From contig CAJOGD010000006.1 in assembly GCA_905233975.1 (NCBI GenBank), positions 26,864 to 90,863 of the forward strand: a DNA stretch of 64,000 nt, in the 5' to 3' direction. Below the pieces are notes generated by a model. It had not been told where the DNA came from. It worked only from the letters and a program-made list of their open reading frames with translations, and did not search any database. Positions 52,604-61,052 of this stretch are shown one piece after another; position 1 is the first letter of the stretch, and each line of letters starts with the position of its first letter. Source of the DNA: an uncultured Alphaproteobacteria bacterium. GTDB lineage: Bacteria; Pseudomonadota; Alphaproteobacteria; Rs-D84. Position numbers and translations under genes: made by a program.

Positions 52604-53572
52604 ATGTTTTTGAAAAAGTTTTTATTGTTCGGGTTGATTGCGGCAGTGTTGCCGGCGTTCGCCGAAGAAGTGGCGGACCGGAAAACGGCAACGTCGCTTA
52701 AATACGTCACACACGAATTGGATACGCGTCAGAATAAATTCGGCGCGGACACTAACAAAGCCATGGAATATACAAATTCGGCCGGAACGGTGCAAAAACG
52801 TGCGGTCACATCGGAACTGGGGTCCAGCACGTCCGACACATCACTGCCCATGGTTGGAGGTGTGAACACGAAACTTGATTTGAAACAGGACGATATTGAC
52901 CCCGTAAACGACCACACCGCCGTCACATATACTGGAACGGCCGGCGGTATCGGGCGGAAAGGAATTTATCAAACAACCGGCACATACACCGATCAAAGCG
53001 ACAACCTTATCGACGCAAAAACATTTAATGCCGCATTAAAGAAAGGACTTGATATTGAATTCAAGTGCAAGGAAACCAAACCCGGCACAGACCTTTGTTG
53101 GGTTTATTCGATACATAATGAAACCGAAGAAAAAACAAAAAATTTATTAAACCCATCATTTATGGACAATTCAACATATGAAACGGTGACGGTAAACGGC
53201 GTAACGATTGATCGTGCAAAAATATTGCCAACGGAAAACGGGAAAACATATACATTATCCGCAACATTGATTGCCAATGATGGGGGGACATATTTTTACT
53301 ATCTGGCTGAGATTTTCCCAGATGGCACCTATAGCAGTCAATCCCAGCTTCCTTGCCACTACATGTGGACTAATTACACCAGCGCAAACACTAACACAAC
53401 CGTTGAAAAAACATGCACATTTACCACACACGATAATGCGACATATTTGGTGAATTTTGCTAATTCATCGTCTGTAGATTATCTAACATTAACAAATTAT
53501 CAAATGGAAGAAGGTGCGACCGCAACGCCATACGTTCCGTACGGCAACGTTTATATCCCGCAAAATCAATGA
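52604..53572 (+). CDS. Modular secreted protein B: constant N-terminal half, CBM-like C-terminal module
   Basis: 322 aa after GGGGAGGAAA. Signal peptide FLLFGLIAAVLPAFA, then the family constant region (ADRKTATSLKYVTHELDTRQ, SDTSLPMVGGVNTKL, DNLIDAKTFNAALKKGLD, PGTDLCWVYSIHN). The variable part (about 185-310) is a jelly-roll-like beta segment: NPSFMDNSTYETVTVNGVTI, LPTENGKTYTLSATL, YQMEEGATATPYVPYG, typical of carbohydrate-binding modules in phage tail and gut surface proteins. Ends YIPQNQ. Shorter than A and C because the LamG-like module is absent. Confidence 0.75.
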   Translation: MFLKKFLLFGLIAAVLPAFAEEVADRKTATSLKYVTHELDTRQNKFGADTNKAMEYTNSAGTVQKRAVTSELGSSTSDTSLPMVGGVNTKLDLKQDDIDPVNDHTAVTYTGTAGGIGRKGIYQTTGTYTDQSDNLIDAKTFNAALKKGLDIEFKCKETKPGTDLCWVYSIHNETEEKTKNLLNPSFMDNSTYETVTVNGVTIDRAKILPTENGKTYTLSATLIANDGGTYFYYLAEIFPDGTYSSQSQLPCHYMWTNYTSANTNTTVEKTCTFTTHDNATYLVNFANSSSVDYLTLTNYQMEEGATATPYVPYGNVYIPQNQ

Positions 53573-53809
53573 TGACGTTTTTATTGTGCGCATGGGTGCG
53601 CCGGACAGTGTCTTAGTAGCTTCGCAGTTGACTATATTTGGAGAAGCGCACTGTTTGGACTTAAGTATGAAGAGTATGACGATTAAAAAATAATTTTCTT
53701 GCTCTCTGCAAGCCTAAGGAGATACCGCCCTTCGCCGGTATAACATTTATATTTAACCACTTACACCGGCCACCAAAATATGTTATAATTGTCCAAAAGG
53801 AGTAGAGAG
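53573..53809. other. Non-coding region between secreted protein B and ldh
   Basis: No gene seen. A partial repeat arm (CTCTGCAAGCCTAAGGAGATACCGCC, ending CGGTATAAC, about 53702-53746) relates to R1/R2. A promoter for ldh probably lies in 53760-53800 (TATAAT at 53784-53789). Confidence 0.45.
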
Positions 53810-54742
53810 ATGAAAGTGGCGATTATTGGTATCGGGACCGTTGGTTCGGCCGTTGCGACGGCGGTAAAGAATACGGGACTTGTGCATGAAATTGTTTTGT
53901 TTGACCGCGATGCGGTGCGCGCACGCGCCGCCGCCGAAGATTTGGGTCATGCGGCAAGTTTTGGTTTTGATGTGAACATTTCCCCAGCAAATAACTATCG
54001 CGCCATTCGTGGTTCGGACATTGTTATTATCGCCGCCGGCGCAAATCAGAAACCGGGTGAAACGCGCACCGATTTATTACAACACAATGCCGATGTTATT
54101 CGCGACATTGTGCCGCGGGTCATGGCGAACGTTGACCCAAAGCGTGTGGTTTTAATCCTGGTGACGAACCCGTTGGACGTCATGGTTATGTTGGCGCAGA
54201 AACTTTCGGGATTGCCGCCGGCGCGCGTGATTGGAACCGGAACCATGTTGGATACGGCGCGGCTGCGCACGATACTTGCGCGGGGGTTGTCCGTATCACC
54301 GCAATCGATTCATTCCTATGTCCTGGGTGAACATGGCGACAGCAGTGTTGTTGATTGGTCGTCGATTACCGTCGGCGGATTGACAATCGACGATTTTTGC
54401 CGCCAGTTAAAAATTCCACTGACCGCCGCAATCCGCAACAGTATCGAAGAACACGTTCGCAACGCGGCGTATGAAATTATTCGCGGGCGCGGTGCAACGT
54501 GGGACGGAATCGGCGCCGCGGTCGCAGACCTGTTGAAATGCATAATAAATGACGAACATCGGATTTTAACTGTATCGATTGCCGCGGGAACGGGCGCGCA
54601 TGTGTTGGCCATGTCTTTGCCACGCATCGTTGGCGCGAACGGCGTGATTGCGACATTGAATCCGAAAATGTCGGCGGCGGAATCCGCGGCATTGAAAAAA
54701 AGCGGGAAAATCATTCAGAAAAATTTTTCACACCTTGGGTAA
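53810..54742 (+). CDS. ldh: L-lactate dehydrogenase (LDH/MDH superfamily)
   Basis: 310 aa. NAD-binding VAIIGIGTVGSAVA, the substrate loop AAGANQKPGETRTDLL, in which Gln marks lactate rather than malate dehydrogenases (Arg there in MDH), and active-site VLGEHGDSSVVDWSS. Reduces pyruvate to L-lactate, regenerating NAD+. AAAAGGAG at the start. Substrate assignment rests mainly on that Gln. Confidence 0.88.
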   Translation: MKVAIIGIGTVGSAVATAVKNTGLVHEIVLFDRDAVRARAAAEDLGHAASFGFDVNISPANNYRAIRGSDIVIIAAGANQKPGETRTDLLQHNADVIRDIVPRVMANVDPKRVVLILVTNPLDVMVMLAQKLSGLPPARVIGTGTMLDTARLRTILARGLSVSPQSIHSYVLGEHGDSSVVDWSSITVGGLTIDDFCRQLKIPLTAAIRNSIEEHVRNAAYEIIRGRGATWDGIGAAVADLLKCIINDEHRILTVSIAAGTGAHVLAMSLPRIVGANGVIATLNPKMSAAESAALKKSGKIIQKNFSHLG

Positions 54743-54834
54743 CAAAACGCGGAAAACATACCCGACTTTTGGCAAACATTCATATTTATACTGCGTGACC
54801 CATGTGCTAAATTTTTTGGCACAGGGGGGACGCG

Positions 54835-55137
54835 ATGTCATTAGAAATCGAATATCAAAAATTGCCGAATGGTGATGGATTTTGTGCAAAATATAACGGC
54901 AACAAAATCGGCGAAATAGACATTGTCTATGTTGGTGCAAATCGTTTAATCATTGAATCTACGCACATCGACAGCGCGTTTGAAAACACCGAAGTATGTC
55001 GGAACCTGGTGCGGTGTGTTGCGAATTTCGCGCGACACGAACACAGGAAAATTTTATCACTGTGTCCGCGTGCGCAATCTATATTCAACCGGTATGCGGA
55101 ATTTGACGATGTCAGACTTATGAAATTCGCCGCATGA
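54835..55137 (+). CDS. Small GNAT-fold acetyltransferase-like protein (YidJ/COG2388 type)
   Basis: 100 aa. Matches the short GNAT family in pattern: a first beta hairpin (YNGNKIGEIDIVYV), IIESTHIDSAFENTEVCRNL where an acetyl-CoA loop is expected, and ARHEHRKILSLCPRAQSIFN followed by RYAEFDDV at the end. The usual G.GxA acetyl-CoA motif is not preserved (NTEVCRNLV), so activity is uncertain. Own start after GGGGG. Confidence 0.68.
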   Translation: MSLEIEYQKLPNGDGFCAKYNGNKIGEIDIVYVGANRLIIESTHIDSAFENTEVCRNLVRCVANFARHEHRKILSLCPRAQSIFNRYAEFDDVRLMKFAA

Positions 55138-55140
55138 AGG

Positions 55141-55731
55141 TTATTCCACATTCAAATTATCGACGACGAATTTCCAATCGATTAAATATTCAAGGAAATT
55201 TTCAACAAATTCTGCGCGCCGATTTTGATAGTCCAAATAATACGCGTGTTCCCACAAATCCAAAACCAGCACAGGTTTCAATCCATGTGCAATCGGTGTG
55301 TCCGCATTTTTCGTCGCGATAATTTCGAATTTATTATCGGGCCGCGCAACAATCCAAACCCAACCAGAACCAAAGACATCGTTCGCAACCGATTTAAATT
55401 GTTCTTTGAATTCGGCCACGCCGCCAAACGCGTCCGATATTAAATCAGGAATAAAATTATTGCCGCGCCCAAGGCAATTGAAAAAGAATTCATGATTAAA
55501 AATTTGCGCCGCGTTGTTGAAAATTTTTGTCGCCGATGAATCTTTGGCGGATTCCAAAATAATTTCGCGCAAATCCATATCGGCATACTTTGTCCCGGCG
55601 ATGAGTTTATTCAGGTTCGCGATATACGCGCCCATGTGTTTGTCGTGATGCGTGCGCACCGTTTCAACGGACATGTATGGCACAAGGTCTGTTTCGCGAA
55701 ATGGTAATGGATATTCGTTAAGGTTGAACAT
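55141..55731 (-). CDS. sodB: Superoxide dismutase, Fe/Mn type
   Basis: 196 aa from ATG 55731 with AAAGGAG. Metal ligands in THHDKHMGAY, IFNHEFFFNCL and LDLWEHAYYLDY. Converts superoxide to H2O2 and O2 in the cytosol. FNHEFFFN with Asn/Phe pattern resembles the Fe type. Convergent with the GNAT gene, 3 nt apart. Confidence 0.95.
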   Translation of the reverse strand: MFNLNEYPLPFRETDLVPYMSVETVRTHHDKHMGAYIANLNKLIAGTKYADMDLREIILESAKDSSATKIFNNAAQIFNHEFFFNCLGRGNNFIPDLISDAFGGVAEFKEQFKSVANDVFGSGWVWIVARPDNKFEIIATKNADTPIAHGLKPVLVLDLWEHAYYLDYQNRRAEFVENFLEYLIDWKFVVDNLNVE

Positions 55732-55815
55732 TTTTATCTCCTTTTTTTTCTTATTCTGACAAAAATGTGCGAAGGCGGCCACAGGAAAAATAGTTTATTT
55801 TTAATCAAAAATGAC

Positions 55816-55845
55816 TTGCACTGGGCGCATGGATATTTCTATAAT
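55816..55845 (+). promoter_or_regulatory. Promoter of the thioredoxin-fold gene
   Basis: TTGCAC, 18-nt spacer, TATAAT; followed by AAAGGAG before the ATG at 55873. Confidence 0.6.
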
Positions 55846-55872
55846 CATCATACAAAGTAAAAAGGAGAAAAG

Positions 55873-56349
55873 ATGAAAAAGTCAATTTTGTTTGGTGCGG
55901 TTTTGGGTGCGATGTTTATTGGTAATGCGATGGCCGCGGATATAACAATTTACTATTCGCCGACGTGTCCACATTGTCATCATGCGCGCGAATTTATTTC
56001 ACAAAATCTTGTTTACGAATATCCGAACCTGAACGTGACGACGGTCAATGTAATGGAATCGGCGAATCGTGATGAATTTATAGCGACACTTAAAAAGTGC
56101 GAATATAAATCGGGTGGCGTGCCGGTTATGGTTGTTGGCGAAAAATGTTTCCAGGGCTATGGCGCATCCATGGGCGACGATATTCGCGCGGCCATAGAGG
56201 TTGACATGAACGCCGACGCCAAGGCGGTTGCCGCCGAAAATAAAAAGGCGATGGAATCAGATGCCGATGCTTTCCGCAATGCGAACGCGGGCCGCGCATC
56301 CGCAATCGTTGAACGCGTTGTTGAAAAATCAGACGTAAAAAAAAACTAA
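55873..56349 (+). CDS. Periplasmic thioredoxin/glutaredoxin-fold protein, CPHC active site
   Basis: 158 aa. Signal peptide (FGAVLGAMFIGNAMA), then ITIYYSPTCPHCHHAREFIS with a CPHC redox motif and GGVPVMVVGEKCFQGYGA (the cis-Pro loop). A Lys/Ala/Glu-rich C-terminal helix follows. The stop comes right after a run of nine A residues (56337-56345). A -1 shift there would continue for 30 more codons to 56438, adding ENWFYYGILAILVVGLVAVL and a final RKKK: a membrane anchor. It may oxidise or reduce envelope proteins. Confidence 0.78.
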   Translation: MKKSILFGAVLGAMFIGNAMAADITIYYSPTCPHCHHAREFISQNLVYEYPNLNVTTVNVMESANRDEFIATLKKCEYKSGGVPVMVVGEKCFQGYGASMGDDIRAAIEVDMNADAKAVAAENKKAMESDADAFRNANAGRASAIVERVVEKSDVKKN

Positions 56350-56438
56350 CAACGGTAAATGAAAACTGGTTCTATTACGGAATTTTGGCGATTTTAGTGG
56401 TGGGATTGGTTGCCGTTTTATTGCGCAAGAAAAAATAA
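56346..56438 (+). other. Out-of-frame membrane-anchor extension of the thioredoxin-fold gene
   Basis: In the -1 frame relative to the stop at 56347-56349, codons read LTTVNENWFYYGILAILVVG and onward to LLRKKK, then TAA. Not an independent gene: no start. The poly-A tract at 56337-56345 is the natural place for slippage, an indel or a sequencing error. Confidence 0.55.
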
Positions 56439-56453
56439 AAAGCGAGATGACAC

Positions 56454-57191
56454 ATGTTTAATTTGACCGGACTTGATTACGCATACATTGGAATACTGCT
56501 TGCCTCTACGGTGTGGGCGACGATACGCGGCGGCATTTATGAAACCATCGCAACGTTGTCTTGGGTTGTGGCGGCGATAACCGCGCGGTTCGTGTCACCG
56601 ATGTTGGACAAATTACTCCAAGGCTGGTTTGGCCTGCCCGAATCAACCGTCGGAACGTTGGTCGCATCGTATTTCATTGTGTTCTTTGTCATACTGTTAA
56701 TTGTCGGGTTCTTTAACCAAAAACTGCGCGACCGCATTCAGGCAAGCATAATGAGTGTGACGGATCATACACTGGGCGTGATATTCGGAATCGTTCGCGG
56801 TATTGTCGTTATGGGCGTTTTCTATTGGGTTGCGCTGTGGTATTTTTCTGATGCACCGCGTGTGCCGGCATGGATGGTTGATTCGCGGACGCGTCCGTTA
56901 ATGCAGATGACGGCATTAAAGTTGGACGAATGGTTTATCCCCGGTCAGACAAGCAAACTGTTACTGCGTGATATCGAAGGTTCGCGTGAGGCGCAAAAGA
57001 TATATGAAAACCTGATTAATCCGCGCGTGGTTGATGATTCAACCAAGGGTGCGTCCAATGAATCCGCCGCCCCGGAAGAAACAGGCTATAAAAATTCTGA
57101 ACGTGGCGCGTTGGAAAATCAACTGTTGCAAATTGAAAATGTGGCAAACGCGGTTGAAAAACGCGAACGCGAAAATCAAGATAACAAGTAA
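56454..57191 (+). CDS. cvpA: CvpA family inner-membrane protein
   Basis: 245 aa. Four membrane helices in the first 150 residues (GLDYAYIGILLASTVWATIR, VASYFIVFFVILLIVGFF, VRGIVVMGVFYWVALWYF) with RGGIYETIATLSWV, the family signature. The C-terminal 90 residues are polar and helical, longer than E. coli CvpA. Linked in E. coli to colicin V export and envelope stress tolerance. Confidence 0.85.
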   Translation: MFNLTGLDYAYIGILLASTVWATIRGGIYETIATLSWVVAAITARFVSPMLDKLLQGWFGLPESTVGTLVASYFIVFFVILLIVGFFNQKLRDRIQASIMSVTDHTLGVIFGIVRGIVVMGVFYWVALWYFSDAPRVPAWMVDSRTRPLMQMTALKLDEWFIPGQTSKLLLRDIEGSREAQKIYENLINPRVVDDSTKGASNESAAPEETGYKNSERGALENQLLQIENVANAVEKRERENQDNK

Positions 57192-57319
57192 GACTCTGCA
57201 TATTTGTCCGCCTACGCTTTGCTACGGCGAGCCCCTGCCCTTAAAATGATAATTATTTTACCAGCGTGATTTGTCTATGATTTTATACAGCGCGCCGCAA
57301 AAAATAAAGCAAAAAAATA

Positions 57320-57347
57320 TTGACATTTGTATTTTTTGTATTATAAT
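57320..57347 (+). promoter_or_regulatory. Promoter of 57375-58133
   Basis: TTGACA, 16-nt spacer, TATAAT; AAAGGAG follows ahead of the ATG. Confidence 0.7.
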
Positions 57348-57374
57348 GAAAATATTATTCAAAGGAGTTCATAT

Positions 57375-58133
57375 ATGATAAAAGGGGGCCAACCTTTTAC
57401 AGAGAAACAACTTTTCCAATCCGTTGATGAATTGGCGTCGGTTGACATTAGCCCATATATATCAAATCCATTGATGCGCAGTATTGACAGAGGAAAAAAT
57501 TCTTTTGATTTACGTAAAATATCCCCGACACAATATTGTGAACGTATTCAAAAGGAACACGATGCTATCCCGTCAAGCGCACGCGAACTGGACAGACAAC
57601 TGGCCGCCAAGGGTTTCGACACACCCTATAAATTTTCATATGACTATAACATGTCCCAACAAATGCGTGACCGAATTGTCAAAGATGGATGGATCCTAAC
57701 ATATTTCCAAGACGTATTTAATCATCCAGATTTGCCAAGAAATGAAGTGGTACATAATAAACAATTTGAACAAAACATATTAAATGCATTGCGTGTCACA
57801 TATATGTATGCAGCATGTATTTTGCAATATAACCCTGGCATTTATGATTTCACAAATCTTCTTGAGAACCCCTTCAAAGGGTGGTACCATGTTCTGAATT
57901 TTGTAATTGGTGCCGGATACGGATTTCATCCTTTGGATATAAAATTTCATGAAAAAGTTTTTATCAATAATTACTACTGTGATCAAAAAGAATGCGAAAA
58001 CCAACGCACATTTAAAAATCGGTGTAAAGAACAGTATGATATTGACGCAGGTTGTCTGATTTTATCACCTGAAAATATGGAAAAACTAAGAAACATATTA
58101 ACCCGTCAAAACACACCAAAAATTGAAAGATAA
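57375..58133 (+). CDS. Unknown 252-residue protein
   Basis: Start from ATG 57375 with AAAGGAGTTC. Low-GC, Tyr/Asn/Phe-rich, no signal peptide. Three Cys late in the protein (YYCDQKECENQRTFKNRCKE) might bind a metal. No family recognised. Flanked by a strong promoter and a terminator, so it is a single-gene unit; base composition unlike cvpA suggests acquisition. Confidence 0.65.
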   Translation: MIKGGQPFTEKQLFQSVDELASVDISPYISNPLMRSIDRGKNSFDLRKISPTQYCERIQKEHDAIPSSARELDRQLAAKGFDTPYKFSYDYNMSQQMRDRIVKDGWILTYFQDVFNHPDLPRNEVVHNKQFEQNILNALRVTYMYAACILQYNPGIYDFTNLLENPFKGWYHVLNFVIGAGYGFHPLDIKFHEKVFINNYYCDQKECENQRTFKNRCKEQYDIDAGCLILSPENMEKLRNILTRQNTPKIER

Positions 58134-58151
58134 TATAAAATATTAACATTT

Positions 58152-58172
58152 TGCCCTTCGGGGCATTTCTTT
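58152..58172 (+). terminator. Terminator after 57375-58133
   Basis: TGCCC-TTCG-GGGCA followed by TTTCTTT. Confidence 0.75.
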
Positions 58173-58231
58173 ATCATTATCATATTTTTACGATTTTTTA
58201 CAATTTTACGAATTTTAATTCATAACAAAAG

Positions 58232-58255
58232 AAAAACCGCACAAGTGCGGTTTTT
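58232..58255 (-). terminator. Terminator of tRNA-Thr
   Basis: AAAAACCGCAC-AA-GTGCGGTTTTT, 15 nt past the CCA end. Confidence 0.85.
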
Positions 58256-58269
58256 GCTAACAAAATTTG

Positions 58270-58345
58270 TGGTGCCGGTTATCGGACTTGAACCAATGAC
58301 CTACTGATTACAAATCAGCCGCTCTACCAACTGAGCTAAACCGGC
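58270..58345 (-). tRNA. tRNA-Thr (UGU)
   Basis: Acceptor GCCGGTT / AACCGGC with encoded CCA, D-arm GCTCAGTTGGTAGAGC, anticodon arm CTGAT-TTGTAA-TCAG (anticodon TGT), T-arm TTGGTTCAAGTCCGA. Confidence 0.96.
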
Positions 58346-58405
58346 AATGCCCCATAATTATACATATTGCGGGACATAAAGCAAGAAAAAATTTCAAAAT
58401 AAATC

Positions 58406-58433
58406 TTGCAAATGGCGGGCGGCGGGCTAGTAT
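58406..58433 (+). promoter_or_regulatory. Predicted leaderless promoter for the U32 gene
   Basis: TTGCAA, 16-nt spacer, TAGTAT, then 7 nt to the ATG at 58441. Confidence 0.5.
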
Positions 58434-58440
58434 TATACTC

Positions 58441-59685
58441 ATGATAAAACTACCTGAACTTTTGGCGCCGGCGGGGACGCTGGACGCATTTAAAACCGCG
58501 ATTTTATACGGTGCTGACGCGATTTATGCCGGGCTGCCGGGGTTTTCGATGCGCGCGCGTGCCAAGATTACAACGGACGAGGTTAAAACCGGTATCGAAC
58601 TTGCGCACGCCGCCGGGAAAAGGGTTTATTTGGCGTTCAACCTGTTTGCGCATGATAATGAGTATGCAAATATGCCGCGCGTTTCCGAAATCATTCGGTA
58701 TCTGGCGCCGGACGCGCTTATTGTATCCGACCCCGGGGTTTTGATGTGGGTGCGCGAACACCACCCGGACATTCCGATTCACATTTCGACCCAAACGAAC
58801 ATTTGTTCCGCCGCGTCGGTAAAGTTTTGGCAGGCCGCAGGCGCATCGCTTTGCGTCCTTGCGCGTGAGGTTTCACATCGGGAATTTATTTCCATTCGGC
58901 GCGCATGCCCCGATATAAAACTTGAAATTTTTGTGCATGGTGCGATGTGCATGTCGTATTCGGGACGGTGCTTGCTGTCGAACTTTATTACGGGCCGGCC
59001 GGCGAATCGCGGTGCGTGCGCGCAACTGTGCCGGTGGAAATACGATGTGATTTTGCGCGAATGCGAAACCGGTATTGAAATGCCGATTACCGAAGACGAA
59101 CGTGGCGCGTATATTATGAATTCCAAAGATTTGTGTTTGATGCCGCGCCTGCGCGAAGTGATTGAATCCGCGCCGGATTCGTTAAAAATCGAAGGCCGCA
59201 ACCGCAGTGAATATTACGTGGGCAGTGTTGTTCACGCGTATCGTGCGGCGTTGGACGACTATGCGCGCGATCCGGAAAATTTTGATTCGGCAAAATATAT
59301 GGAAATGCTAAACGTATTGGAATCGCGCGGATATACGACGGCGTTCTTTGATGGGCCGGTGCCACCGGACGCGCATAATTATGATTCCGCGCGGTCGGCG
59401 TCCGAATATCATGCGGCGGGCGTAGTTGTGGCGCATGGCGATTCGGAAATCACACTGGAACTGCGCAATGAAATTAGGGCCGGCGATGAAATAACCTTTG
59501 TTATTCCGCACGAAACGCGCGGTGTGCGGGTGCAGATAAAACAAATCATAAACGCGGCAAATAATTCCATTTTACCGAAACTGTCGGCGGGTCAAAATAA
59601 TGCGATAAAGATTCCGCGCGAATGGATCGGCGCCGGCGATTTTGATAAATTGGCGCCATTTGTCTTGGCGTATAAACACAAATAA
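58441..59685 (+). CDS. Peptidase U32 family protein, TrhP-like tRNA hydroxylation factor
   Basis: 414 aa. PELLAPAGTLDAFKTAILYG at the start, then VHGAMCMSYSGRCLLSNFIT and RGACAQLCRWKYDV, the iron-sulfur Cys cluster of the TrhP (YegQ) group, which helps hydroxylate U34 of tRNA; it is not a true protease. LKIEGRNRSEYYVG and VLESRGYTTAFF are further family markers. The C-terminal domain is intact. No partner U32 gene nearby. Confidence 0.88.
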   Translation: MIKLPELLAPAGTLDAFKTAILYGADAIYAGLPGFSMRARAKITTDEVKTGIELAHAAGKRVYLAFNLFAHDNEYANMPRVSEIIRYLAPDALIVSDPGVLMWVREHHPDIPIHISTQTNICSAASVKFWQAAGASLCVLAREVSHREFISIRRACPDIKLEIFVHGAMCMSYSGRCLLSNFITGRPANRGACAQLCRWKYDVILRECETGIEMPITEDERGAYIMNSKDLCLMPRLREVIESAPDSLKIEGRNRSEYYVGSVVHAYRAALDDYARDPENFDSAKYMEMLNVLESRGYTTAFFDGPVPPDAHNYDSARSASEYHAAGVVVAHGDSEITLELRNEIRAGDEITFVIPHETRGVRVQIKQIINAANNSILPKLSAGQNNAIKIPREWIGAGDFDKLAPFVLAYKHK

Positions 59686-59710
59686 TTCGTTTTTTTACCG
59701 CAGTATGGCG

Positions 59711-60877
59711 TTATTGATTCTGGGGAATATAGAGATTGTTATTGGTTGCCTCTGGGCCGGCGGCAAAGTTTGTGTTGGCCGGAACACTGGGGAAGAATCG
59801 GCCGGATACCGTATCATACATGCCGACTTTGTTATCGCTGTCTTGACGCGCGGGGATAAAGTTTTGAATCAAATCGCCGTTGGCGTCCCAAACCCTATAT
59901 GAATAATATTTTGATTTTGCATTACTGGTCGGAGTTGTGCCAGCCGGATTGGCGGTTCCCAAAAACAGGTTATAATTAAACACGAATGATGAGTCATGTC
60001 CCTCTGAACGGCCTTTATCAACACCGTCAAAATATACTTCCCCATCAACTATGCGTAATATATGACGATTGGCATCTACTCGTGCCAAGGTCAAAAAACG
60101 ATTGCCATTTGCAGGGGCTTCCCAGCGGATGCCCCACTTTGTGGAGTCTATCCATGTAAAGCTCATATTTTGCCCTTGCCAATCGGACTGATTAAATACA
60201 CCCCAATTTCGGTAATAGCTAGCATCGGATTGTTGGAAATCTAGTTCATATGTATAGTTCATATGGCCCTTGATGCCCGTATCAATCCATTGATGTCCGT
60301 CGGATTCAATGTATTCCAACGGCGTATATCCCGGGGGCAAAAGTGTGTTATCCGTCGTTGGATTATGTATCGAATAAACCCAGCAAAGGTCTGTGTCGGG
60401 TTTAAATTCCTTACATTTAAATTCGTTATCAAGGCCGTTCTTTAACGCCGCGTTAAATGTTTTTGCATCGATAAGGTTGTCGCTTTGGTCGGTGTATGTG
60501 CCGGTTGTTTGATAAATTCCTTTCCGCCCTATTCCACCCGGTTGACCTGTATATGTGACGGCGGTGTGGTCGTTGATTGCGGCGATGTCATCCTGTTTCA
60601 TGTTCAGTTTCACATTCACACCACCAACCATTGGTAATGATGTGTCGGACGTATCGCTACCCAAATCAGATTTGACCGCGCGTTTTTGAACATCGCCGGC
60701 CGAATCGGTATATTCCATGGCTTTGTTTTGTTCCGCGGTAAATTTATCCTGACGCGTATCCAATTCATGTTCGACGTATTTCAACGACGTTGCCGTCTTG
60801 CGGTCCGCGGCCTCTTCCGCCACCGCCGGCAACACCGCCGCAATCAACCCGAACAATAAAAACTTTTTCAAATACAT
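59711..60877 (-). CDS. Modular secreted protein C: constant N-terminal half, LamG-like C-terminal module
   Basis: 388 aa. Signal peptide FLLFGLIAAVLPAVA and the constant region (ADRKTATSLKYVEHELDTRQ, SDTSLPMVGGVNVKL, DNLIDAKTFNAALKNGLD). The variable part is a LamG/concanavalin-like domain (YIESDGHQWIDTGIKG, YNLFLGTANPAGTTPTSNAK, YYSYRVWDANGDLIQNFIPA, VGMYDTVSGRFFPSV), ending YIPQNQ. DNA of the first ~150 codons closely resembles that of 52604-53572 in inverted orientation, whereas the C-terminal module is more like protein A. Mixed ancestry of the two halves implies domain exchange. Confidence 0.75.
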   Translation of the reverse strand: MYLKKFLLFGLIAAVLPAVAEEAADRKTATSLKYVEHELDTRQDKFTAEQNKAMEYTDSAGDVQKRAVKSDLGSDTSDTSLPMVGGVNVKLNMKQDDIAAINDHTAVTYTGQPGGIGRKGIYQTTGTYTDQSDNLIDAKTFNAALKNGLDNEFKCKEFKPDTDLCWVYSIHNPTTDNTLLPPGYTPLEYIESDGHQWIDTGIKGHMNYTYELDFQQSDASYYRNWGVFNQSDWQGQNMSFTWIDSTKWGIRWEAPANGNRFLTLARVDANRHILRIVDGEVYFDGVDKGRSEGHDSSFVFNYNLFLGTANPAGTTPTSNAKSKYYSYRVWDANGDLIQNFIPARQDSDNKVGMYDTVSGRFFPSVPANTNFAAGPEATNNNLYIPQNQ

Positions 60878-60900
60878 TTTCCTCCCCTTTTCCTTTTTCT

Positions 60901-61032
60901 CGTCATCCCGGCGAAAGCCGGGACCTCCTCAGGCTTTCCGCGGATTTGGTCCGCGATGGTTCCGACGGGATTCCGCTTGGAATCACCCAACGCTGCGCGT
61001 TTTTCGCGGGACCCGATACCGCGGAATGACGG
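60901..61032. repeat. Composite palindromic repeat R3 in the 5' UTR of secreted protein C
   Basis: CGTCATCCCGGCGAAAGCCG at one end and GCGGAATGACGG at the other, with GATTCCGCTTGGAATC inside. The mini palindrome ATCACCCA...GGGACCCGAT occupies 60982-61017. It lies between the leader RNA and the ATG. Confidence 0.7.
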
Positions 61033-61052
61033 CACTTACACTAAAACAAACA

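Noticed and set aside
53810..54742. Malate dehydrogenase
   Set aside because: The substrate loop has Gln (NQKPGETR) rather than the Arg pattern of malate dehydrogenases, so lactate dehydrogenase is preferred.
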